A DNA stretch of 29,958 nucleotides from Prorocentrum cordatum (lineage: Eukaryota > Sar > Dinophyceae > Prorocentrales > Prorocentraceae): assembly GCA_963575745.1 (NCBI GenBank), contig CAUYUJ010001334.1:72501-102458 (forward strand), written 5' to 3'. The notes under the pieces were generated by a model. That model saw only the letters and a program-made list of their open reading frames with translations. It did not search any database and was not told the DNA's origin. A program made the position numbers and the translations under genes. Shown here one piece after another: positions 20,856-28,609 of the stretch (positions are counted from its first letter, which is position 1; the number at the start of each line of letters is the position of its first letter).

Positions 20856-20945
20856 TCACCCCCCAGGTGGGCCAGATGTTGAGGATGTCTCGATCGGTTT
20901 GCTAGTTTTGGTGGCCAGGCTCGTGGGCGCAGATTCTTCTCAGGA

Positions 20946-21203
20946 TGCCACAGGAGGCTCCAACAGGCTCCAGGAGGCCCCAGGAGACCACATGAGGTCC
21001 CAGGAGGCATCAGGAGGCCACAGAAAGACTCAAGATGCCACAGGATGTCCCAAGAGGCTCCAGGAGGCACCAGGAAGCTCCAGAAGGCCTCAGGAAACCA
21101 CAGGAGGCCCCAGGAGGCAACAGGAAGCGCCAGGAGGCCTCGGAAGGCACCAGGAGGCCCCGAGAGGCCCCAGGAGCAGGAGGCCTCAGAAGGCAACAGG
21201 AGT
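20946..21203. repeat. Block 5 GGAGGCCCCA minisatellite
   Basis: Same minisatellite as in the other blocks, close to the block 1 version. Confidence 0.85.
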
Positions 21204-21464
21204 GGCTCCAATCCCATGTGTTTTACGTATGCTCCTATCGATTGGGCCTCACCTGGAGCACGATTCATTGATGTTCTACGTATGTTTCTATATATTGTCC
21301 TTCTCCTGTGTAAGCAATCCTACTTGTTTTACTTTTGTTCCTATATATTGGGCCTCTCCTGGGGCACGAGTCCATGGTGTTTTACGTGTGTTCCTGTAGA
21401 CCCATATACAATATTACCTTTAAAAAAGGATGCACATATGGGGAGCTCCACGCAGTGAGTAATT
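21204..21464. repeat. Block 5 spacer with one 130-bp repeat; right end of array
   Basis: The common spacer is followed by one 130-bp unit (21335-21464). The array stops at GTGAGTAATTTTGTT and R150-related sequence begins. Confidence 0.85.
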
Positions 21465-21474
21465 TTGTTTGCGA

Positions 21475-21645
21475 TGACTACGCACGTCTTAACTTCAGTC
21501 GAGCTGCAATGAGCTACAGAGCTGAACATCACACCAATCGCAAGGAAACCAAGAGGAACGCTAGTCTTAAGCATCTAGATGCCTGAGCCCGGTCTGCCAG
21601 AGCTGGAACCAAACAAACTAATTGTACTCTCCTAGTTTGCTTTAA
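21475..21645 (+). repeat. R150 copy right of the array
   Basis: CGAGCTGCAATGAGCTACAGAGCTG, AACGCTAGTCTTAAGCATCTAGATG and CCAGAGCTGGAACCAAACAAACTA match the R150 units at 9735-10379 in the same orientation. Confidence 0.7.
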
Positions 21646-21761
21646 GAAATAATGATAATTTGTTCTACTTCATTCGAGCTGTATTCTGGCTTCGGAGCCG
21701 AACAGCATTTTGGGGCAGAAGATGACCAAGTCTATTCGCCTACGGTATCGGGGCGTCTCCT

Positions 21762-22320
21762 CGTTTCTCTCCTCCTCCTCCTCCTCCTCCCCCTCCTCCT
21801 CCTCCTCCTCCTCCTCCTCCGCGTCCTCCTCCTCATCCTGCTCCTCCTCCTTCTCTGTTTGTTTCTTCTGCTTCTCCTACTCCCACTTCCCCTCCCGCTC
21901 TGCCCCCCCCCCTTGCCTCCTCCTTCTGCTCCTTCTCCTCCTCGTCTTTCTCCTCCTTCTCCTATGCTCCTTCTCTTTCGCCCTCATCTGTTCATGTTCC
22001 TCTTTCTTCTTCTCCTCCTTTTCTTTCTCCTCCTATTCCTCCTTCTCCTTCTCTTTTGCCTTCATCTGCTCCTTCTCCTCATTTCCTCCCCCTTCTCTTC
22101 CTCCTTTTCTCCTCCTCCTCCTCCTCCTCCTCCTCCTCCGCCTCATCATCACCATCCCCATCGATCTTTCCGCTTCTGCTGCTCGTCAGGCTCTCTCCCT
22201 CCCCCCCCCGCTCCTTCTCCCTTTCCTGCTCCGAATTCTCCTCCTCCTCCCCCTCTTCCTTAGCCCCCCCAAACTCCATCTTCCCCTCGCTCCTTCTTCT
22301 CCTCCACGTCCTCCCCGATG
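21762..22320. repeat. CTC/CCT/TTC polypyrimidine tract
   Basis: About 560 bp of nearly pure pyrimidine on the plus strand, built from CTC, CCT and TTC triplets, with C-runs near 21905 and 22200. Frames would give poly-Ser, Leu or Pro and are not considered coding. Confidence 0.9.
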
Positions 22321-22436
22321 AAACTGCACCCTTGCGCGCGCGGAATGACTCGTTGAGCCCCCCATAAGAGCGAAGCGGCGACGCCAGAGATTAATTTTGG
22401 CGCGCGGGGGGGCCAGCTGGCCCAAAAAATCTCGAC

Positions 22437-22845
22437 GGCAGTTTTGGATAATACGGGTCGGTTGAAAAGTATGATCTCAAAAAATTAGACATTCGTTAGA
22501 GCTCTAGTATTTCCCCCGTATTCGGTCGTACTTCCGCTCGCCATTTTAATCTCAGGTCGGTCGGATACATACTACTGTCAAAAAGCACGTGAGCGGGGTG
22601 CTGTTGGTTTTCTTAATTTATCTCGAGCTGTAGAACAGCTACAGGGCTGACAGGTATACCTAATCCATATAGTATCGTCAGGCGCGCTAGTCTCAAATAT
22701 CTAGATGTCCGAAATTGGGTTGCTACCAGAGCTAGGATCAACAAACTATTCGAACTCTGCCAACGTTTTAAAGAGATGGTAGCATTCTTCATACCTTAAA
22801 CCGAGCTGCATGAGCTACAGAGCTGTTCGGCACAGCACTCCGAAG
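22437..22845 (+). repeat. R320 dispersed repeat, right copy, plus partial R150
   Basis: Colinear with 9557-9970: GTCGGTTG, then CGCTCGCCATTTTAATCTCAGGTCGG, GCTGACAGGTATACCTAATCC, GTCAGGCGCGCTAGTCTCAA, and GAGCTACAGAGCTGTTCGGCACAGCA near 22813-22838. It forms a direct repeat flanking the satellite array, about 12.9 kb from the left copy. Confidence 0.8.
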
Positions 22846-22848
22846 GCA

Positions 22849-23565
22849 ACTGGGAGCTGGCGGTAAACCGTCAACCTGGTCACCGCCGGAACCTTCGTAG
22901 AGCTCACAACACACCAAAACTAGTGCACTGATTACGAGGAGAGATTGTTCTCGAATGTCGCTTGAAGACTCACGAAATGTATTTCTCTGATTTGATAAGA
23001 CGTCGGTTCCTCCTAGTGTTTGCATCAAAATACTGCACCTACAGCCCTGAGAATTCCACCATGAAACGTGCCATGATCGACTGCAGGGAAACAAATCTCG
23101 ATTCCCAAAACGACGGTTCAAATCTCTACAATCTTCGAAAAACCGACGCCAGGTCACCACATTGTCCGCCCGAACCGGGTGGGCCAACTGGAATCCCGCG
23201 GAAAACCGTCAACCAGGTCACCGCCGGGACCCTCATAGCGCTCTCAATCCCCGAATCTGTGACCAGATACCAAGAGAAGAGCGTTCTCGAACGTCAGCTT
23301 CAGAACTCGCAAAATGCATTTGATGTTATACGTCGTTCCCCGTAGTGTTCTCATCGGAATACTGCACCGACGGCTCTACGAATTGCACCATTGAACGCGC
23401 CATTATCGACTACAGGGAATCAAAATTTGGATTTCCAAGACGAATTTTCAAATCTCTCACAATCTTCGAAAAACCGACGCCAGGTCACCACGTTGTCCGC
23501 CCGGGCCGGGCGGGCCAACTGGGAGCAGGCGATAAATGGGAGCCGGCGGTAAGACCTCAACCAGG
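22849..23565 (-). repeat. R332 tandem repeat, two full units plus a partial one
   Basis: Units start at about 22849, 23183 and 23514 (periods ~334 and ~331 bp), each with AACTGG followed by a GGCGGTAA-like motif. The orientation is opposite to the copies at 8093-9556. The tandem lies immediately downstream of the LINE stop codon on the LINE's own strand, as expected for a 3' untranslated tail. The partial unit contains a short duplication (GGCGATAAATGGGAGCCGGCGGTAA). Confidence 0.8.
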
Positions 23566-23643
23566 TTTTTGCGGGCTTTGCGGTGGGGTCCTCCAGCACA
23601 TGCAAGCAGCGGTGCTCCCCGCGGCCACCAGGCGCAAGTGGCT

Positions 23644-26600
23644 CTACCGAGCGTGTGAGACGCTATCTATAACAGACGCAATCTGCGAGATTGCGTGAAT
23701 TAGCTTCGAGGCGGCCGTTAACTCACAGACCGTCACGGTTGACTCCCTGTCGAGGCCAAACGCCTCCTCGGCAATCACGTGACACTGTATAGCATTTTTA
23801 TGTTCTACAAAAGCCTGCAGCCACCAGCCTCCCCCAGCCCCAATATCCGAGGTGCCTCCGTCGAAGTAACCCCTCAATCCTAAAACATTCGAAGTATATA
23901 AAGGGGCAAGATACTCGTTTCTCTTCGATGTGTGTGGGCAAGCTCTGCAAGCCCACGTGAGTTCATCAGCATAACTGTTACCCTCCCTATAAAGATGTTT
24001 GATTGGGTCAGCCCCCGCACACGCAGTTCTCAAACAGGTGTCCGTTATAGTATCAAGAGTGTTTTGTGCCGCCTCCAAGGTGTTATTATAGCCCATGTTC
24101 GTGCACCTCCAGTGCCCTCTTATCCATTGGACCACACACAAGCTGTCACCCAGTATTTCAAATGGAATCTTATCCGCCTCATAATCAAAGATAGTCTCAT
24201 TTTCAAAGTTATGAGCAATGCGACGCGCAATCCTATCATTATTAACTTTCGTCTCCTCCTCCTCCGTACGGGCAACCGAAACTCTAGGTTTGGCCAGATA
24301 GTCAAGAATGGCGGGCAGGTGCAATCTTTTGAGCAACTTCTCAACGAAAATCGACCAATCTTCTTTCCCAAACGTCATAGTCTCCCACCATTTAGTATTG
24401 CCATCTTGATCCGCAATGAAGACATCTTCCCATTTTCTCCAACCGACGTATTTAGTACCACCACGCCATCCAAGAAGAGCAGCCTGGGAATCCCTCGAGC
24501 GTGCAGCGAACGCGCGACGATGAGCGGCCCAGTCGCCTGACGCATGCATCATGCCCAACCGCGCCTGAGAGTAGGCGTTGAGTTTGAAGGCATTCACGTT
24601 TGCGCCAGAGGGTCGTGCCTCTCGCGGCTCACTATCATGGTTAGAAGAGGGGGGGCCCCGTGGTCGCTTACTTCCCTGTGGGGCAGCAGGCAGACTATCG
24701 GCGGAAGCGATGGGGTCATCATTCACCTGAGCAATACACCGTCTCTTTTGACTGCCCCTTGGCGAACGTATTTCCTCCCGATCTCTTTTGTCGCGTGGGC
24801 GCTGGGGCTGTCTGACACGCTTGGCGAGCACCTCCTGGCTCGCCGTGAGACTCGGGCCAGGGCACCGCTTCTCTCCCCTGGCGGCCAGACGGGTCTCCAC
24901 AATCTGCCTGCGACGGTTCTTGGCCGCGGGCGTGGGTTCGCTCTCGCCTTCGACTGGGGGGGCTGTGGCCGCAGGACTGACAGTGCCTTTGGATTCGCGC
25001 TGGCTGCTCCTTTCTTCCAGGAGCCTGGCGCACTCAAACAGATGCGCCACCTGCAGCGGATCACTCAATGGAACTCTTATTCTGGACGCAGACGACACAC
25101 GACCAGAAGAACAATGAGCATCCTTTTTGTTCGGCTCCAAAGAAACTCTTATACTGGACGCAGACGACACACGACCAGAAGAACGTTGACAATCTTTTTT
25201 GTGCTCCGTCAGTCCCCCACGGCTATCAAACATAGCCGCAGGTCTCTGGGGCTCAGGCGAAACACTCTGAGACAAAGCACGAGGCGGACAATGAGAATGA
25301 ATAAAGTGTGTACTGTGTGTGTGCAGCGTAGCTGTCGGAATATAACAAGGCAACTGATCGAAAGAACTTCCTCTCTCAGCCTGCGGCACAGAAGACATCG
25401 AACGAGGGTGTGTATGCTCTCCACTGTTCGTGTGCAGCGTAGCTGTCTGAATATAACTGGGCAACGTGTCGAAAGAACGGTCATCAACCTGCGGCACTGG
25501 CAACAAAGAATGGACATGTGTTGAATCATCACTGTGAGTGTGCAGCGTAGCTGTCTGAATAAAGCTGGGCGCGGGCTCCAAAGAACGTTGGCCAGACAAC
25601 TGAGGCACAGGCAAAGACGAATGGACATGTGTGTGAGCCTGACTGTACGTGTGCAGCGAAGCTGTCGGATCAACATGTACTCTGTCCGTGTGCAGCGCAG
25701 CTGTCGGGATATTTTGACACGCAAAGCCTCTGGCAAAGCAAGCGATATCTTTGGCCCAGAGCCAGTTCTTGTGAATGAAGAGTTCCACCGCCAACAGAAA
25801 TCCAAGGTTGGCGAACTGGTCGCGAGCATACTTGAACCTCCTCTTTTGGTAGACCGTCCAGTCTTCAGTCACTCCTTTCCTCCTTCCTCCGATGATAGCT
25901 AATAGCTTTCCTTCCCAGGAGAATATTTTTTGTGCCGTGATGTTGTCAATCGTCATCCCCTCAATTGCGAAAAGTAGCTTACTCTGGATACGGAGTCGGT
26001 ATCGCTGGAATCGTCTCTCAATCGGGATGCGATGACTTCTATAATATTCAATGTCGGCAAAGAAGGCACCACGGGCACGATCCAAGTTGAACTGCAGATC
26101 GCTATGCTGCGTCCAATATCTGTCCAACCTGTAACCCAGGATGTCCAAAGTGTTAACGCATTCAAGTTTATACGTGAGGGTCTGGATATGAAGAACTACA
26201 TCATTCGAGCCATTGACGCCAAAGGGGATGAGCTTGAGAGAGGATGGTTTCCAATTGAGGCCGGCCTGGAGCAGGGGGAGAGTGAGCTCAGTCACCATGG
26301 TCCTGAGCTGCCGATCATCTCTAGCGTACAGCAGCAAATTGTCCGCCCAGAGGGCATGTGAAATCGTCGATCTAGTGGGCATGGGGACGGGGGACTCGAC
26401 TACATAACCCAGATCACGCCCTGGCCAGGTCCCGACGATATCATTCCACAAGGCCACACTCACCACTTTGAATATGAATGGTCCGTCCACCCCGCCCGTC
26501 CTGATACTCCGATCCCAACCAATCCAATCCAAATTCTGGGTCCCTTCGAAGGGGGCTTTACACGTGTTTTCGGTCATAGGACAAAGAAGGGCATAAATCA

Positions 26601-28608
26601 AAGCGGGGTCAAAACCAAGCTTCTCCATACTTTGTAACGCTATCTTGATAGTAACGTGGTCAAACGCCTGGAGTACATCGAGGCTGGCCAGATAGAGCTT
26701 CTCCCCTTTTCCCAATTGTGCAGCATGTTGGCAAAGATGTTTGGTAAACGATGTGACCTCAGAAACCTTCCTGAACTGCACAAACCCATACATGTTAAGA
26801 GAGTGTTTGATATTCACCAGATGTTGTTCCCCTTTAATGACTAGGACATGGTTGTACCACTTCTGGGCCAGGCTCAGGAGGCAGATCGCCCTAGTCTCTG
26901 AGAGCTCCTGAATGGACGGCGCCTTCGGGATGAGAGTTACCAGAAACCTCTTCCAATCCGAGGGGACCTGTTGACGACGATTAGCGATCAGGCTGAAATG
27001 ATGTCGGATTGTCTTGAGGCTGGCAAAGGGGATGAGCTGCAGCATCTCCCGTGTCACTTGGTCAGGTCCAGCCGCCCCACTCTTGAGGCGAGCCCTCGCT
27101 CGCAAGATGTCATGCATGGTGATGCTCACGCACTGGGACTGGTTGAGCTTCGATGCCAGACCTTCCAGAATCGACTGCACCTCCCTCCTCGCCCCGTAGT
27201 CCTCCACCCTGTCTTTCAAGTACCTCCCAATTTCCACCTGTTTGGTCTCGACATCGTAAGTAAGTTCCCACTCCCCCGTCATCTTTTTGACTTTAAGTGC
27301 CTGTGATTGTGTACGTAATTTACGCTGTTCAACTTTGTGTTTGTATTCGAGCATGTCGGCATCATATTGTTTTCGCAGTGGTTTGATCAATCTCCGAAGA
27401 CTCCGGACTTCATTCTGGCATCGAAGTTCTCTGGGCCAAAGAGCACGCCGTAACAGCCGTTCGAGCGTCCAAAGACGTTCCGGCCTCACAGGTGCCCGAA
27501 GTGCGGCCACCTGGCGGCTAGGGATACTTGCCGCCGTATCTGCGATGATCTGGCTGAGTGTGCCCCTGCCCTGCCTCCTATGCTCGCCCTCCTCCTCCTT
27601 CACGGGTCTCACGTCCCTTTTGATGTCCTCCTCCTCCTCCTCTTCAACCAAAGACTGGAATGGGCGATACCGAGAGCCTGCATCTTGAAACTGCCGTGAC
27701 AGGGCACGGTCGAAGCTGGCGGCAGCCGCAGTAGGGTCCACGGGTTCCCATTGATGCAAGGCCGCTCGCTTCCTATTCTGGCAGCGTCGCCGCCTTCCCA
27801 CAGCAACCGCAAGATGCACTAGTTTGCGGTCGCTGATATCCTGGATTGTGGCCGATCTCCCTGGGGCCCGAATCCACTCAGCAGTAGTCCCCGAGTCGAA
27901 TTGATCAGAAGCACTGATGCCTATATAGTCGAGCACCGCCTCCCCTCGGGGTGCTGCCCTACCTCGCCAAGTCGCACAGCGAGGGCCAAACGTGTTTGCC
28001 AGTCGTAAACGATGCACACTGCAAAATTCTGTCAATAGGAACCTCATCTCCTCCAATTGTTTCTTCCTCACACCCTCCCTTCCTCCTCTGAATAGAACCT
28101 CCACCTCTTCCTTCACTCCCATACCAGTGAGAGCACGGCCGTTGGCGATAATATTGGGAGCCATCTCAACGTTGGCATCCGTAAACAAGATAAGCATGTC
28201 TGGCTGCTCGGGGTGACGTCTGCGATACTCTCTGATCCTCCTCTTCACCTCCTCCAACACTTGACTGAATTCCCTCACCTCCTCATCCTTATCATCTGCA
28301 TATGGCAAGTACAAGCAAACAATAGCGGCTGGCCTGAACCATGCAATGACGAACCTTGGTCCGCGCTCAATGTCACGCAGCAGAGCCTTCCATGGGCCCT
28401 TCCACAAAATAGCTGCTTTCTTACACGAAGAGCGTTCCATGTGCCACCCATCCCCAGCAAGAATCTTTCGACTGTCCGTGAAAAACTGTGCCTCCGGGAA
28501 GTCCCAACAAGAAAATGCCTCTGTCGTTGGCAGCATCCAGGATAGCTTTGGAAAACTGTGGGCCTCTTTTCTCAATATTCCATGTGCCCACTCTGGCAAT
28601 CCACTCAT
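23644..28608 (-). CDS. LINE ORF2-like polyprotein: endonuclease, reverse transcriptase, permuted RNase H
   Basis: A 1654-residue frame (TAG at 23644-23646). Residues 39-275 are an exonuclease-endonuclease-phosphatase domain that nicks target DNA: Glu39 in PEAQFF, Asp144/Asn146 in FTDANVE, Asp227 in LDYIG, and SDR at 259-261 where SDH is usual. Residues ~490-850 are the reverse transcriptase: motif A LDVLQAFD (Asp644), motif B TGGVDGP, motif C WADN (Asp756, Asn757), motif D WKPSSLKL, motif E ILGYRL. Residues ~964-1100 carry His-rich repeats (TATLHTHS), ~1136-1179 a doubled SSGRVSSAS unit, and ~1200-1300 a Lys/Arg-rich segment. Residues ~1480-1650 are an RNase H with permuted motifs (Asp1488, Asp1548, Asp1583, Glu1629). 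The first ~37 residues are out of frame with the family: the expected GTWNIE start lies in the frame of the upstream ORF1-like gene, so the true protein probably continues from it. Confidence 0.88.
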   Translation of the reverse strand: MSGLPEWAHGILRKEAHSFPKLSWMLPTTEAFSCWDFPEAQFFTDSRKILAGDGWHMERSSCKKAAILWKGPWKALLRDIERGPRFVIAWFRPAAIVCLYLPYADDKDEEVREFSQVLEEVKRRIREYRRRHPEQPDMLILFTDANVEMAPNIIANGRALTGMGVKEEVEVLFRGGREGVRKKQLEEMRFLLTEFCSVHRLRLANTFGPRCATWRGRAAPRGEAVLDYIGISASDQFDSGTTAEWIRAPGRSATIQDISDRKLVHLAVAVGRRRRCQNRKRAALHQWEPVDPTAAAASFDRALSRQFQDAGSRYRPFQSLVEEEEEEDIKRDVRPVKEEEGEHRRQGRGTLSQIIADTAASIPSRQVAALRAPVRPERLWTLERLLRRALWPRELRCQNEVRSLRRLIKPLRKQYDADMLEYKHKVEQRKLRTQSQALKVKKMTGEWELTYDVETKQVEIGRYLKDRVEDYGARREVQSILEGLASKLNQSQCVSITMHDILRARARLKSGAAGPDQVTREMLQLIPFASLKTIRHHFSLIANRRQQVPSDWKRFLVTLIPKAPSIQELSETRAICLLSLAQKWYNHVLVIKGEQHLVNIKHSLNMYGFVQFRKVSEVTSFTKHLCQHAAQLGKGEKLYLASLDVLQAFDHVTIKIALQSMEKLGFDPALIYALLCPMTENTCKAPFEGTQNLDWIGWDRSIRTGGVDGPFIFKVVSVALWNDIVGTWPGRDLGYVVESPVPMPTRSTISHALWADNLLLYARDDRQLRTMVTELTLPLLQAGLNWKPSSLKLIPFGVNGSNDVVLHIQTLTYKLECVNTLDILGYRLDRYWTQHSDLQFNLDRARGAFFADIEYYRSHRIPIERRFQRYRLRIQSKLLFAIEGMTIDNITAQKIFSWEGKLLAIIGGRRKGVTEDWTVYQKRRFKYARDQFANLGFLLAVELFIHKNWLWAKDIACFARGFACQNIPTAALHTDRVHVDPTASLHTYSQAHTHVHSSLPVPQLSGQRSLEPAPSFIQTATLHTHSDDSTHVHSLLPVPQVDDRSFDTLPSYIQTATLHTNSGEHTHPRSMSSVPQAERGSSFDQLPCYIPTATLHTHSTHFIHSHCPPRALSQSVSPEPQRPAAMFDSRGGLTEHKKDCQRSSGRVSSASSIRVSLEPNKKDAHCSSGRVSSASRIRVPLSDPLQVAHLFECARLLEERSSQRESKGTVSPAATAPPVEGESEPTPAAKNRRRQIVETRLAARGEKRCPGPSLTASQEVLAKRVRQPQRPRDKRDREEIRSPRGSQKRRCIAQVNDDPIASADSLPAAPQGSKRPRGPPSSNHDSEPREARPSGANVNAFKLNAYSQARLGMMHASGDWAAHRRAFAARSRDSQAALLGWRGGTKYVGWRKWEDVFIADQDGNTKWWETMTFGKEDWSIFVEKLLKRLHLPAILDYLAKPRVSVARTEEEETKVNNDRIARRIAHNFENETIFDYEADKIPFEILGDSLCVVQWIRGHWRCTNMGYNNTLEAAQNTLDTITDTCLRTACAGADPIKHLYREGNSYADELTWACRACPHTSKRNEYLAPLYTSNVLGLRGYFDGGTSDIGAGGGWWLQAFVEHKNAIQCHVIAEEAFGLDRESTVTVCELTAASKLIHAISQIASVIDSVSHAR

Positions 28609-28609
28609 G

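Larger units (their letters stand above)
10380..21464 (+). repeat. Higher-order satellite array, five ~2.1-2.4-kb blocks
   Basis: Five direct copies of a composite block occupy about 11 kb. Approximate boundaries are 10380-12581, 12582-14824, 14825-16880, 16881-19252 and 19253-21464. Each block holds, in order: a pyrimidine-rich leader with 16-bp repeats, a run of 152-bp units, a truncated terminal unit (GGTGGGCCAGA...GGATGTCTCGATCGG), a GGAGGCCCCA minisatellite of about 255 bp, and an AT-richer spacer. All blocks have the same orientation. Long forward open frames occur because only one phase of the 152-bp unit contains a stop (CCC-TAA-GG). Since 152 is not a multiple of 3, every frame meets that TAA every third unit, which argues against coding. 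Confidence 0.92.

Noticed and set aside
10832-21399. Many long forward open frames (up to ~600 codons) across the satellite array, with peptides such as LEDVSSEALIS and RMSRARRSF
   Set aside because: They arise because only one phase of the 152-bp unit has a stop (CCC-TAA-GG), and they nearly all end at that same TAA. The frame shifts by two bases per unit, and the frames run through unrelated minisatellites. There is no codon conservation.
24544-25524. 326-codon forward frame opposite the LINE polyprotein
   Set aside because: It lies antisense to the basic and repeat linker of the LINE and has no domain of its own.
28488-28608. Start of the long LINE frame at ATG 28608 as a true protein N-terminus
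   Set aside because: The first ~37 residues have no family resemblance, while the neighbouring frame over the same bases encodes the expected endonuclease start.
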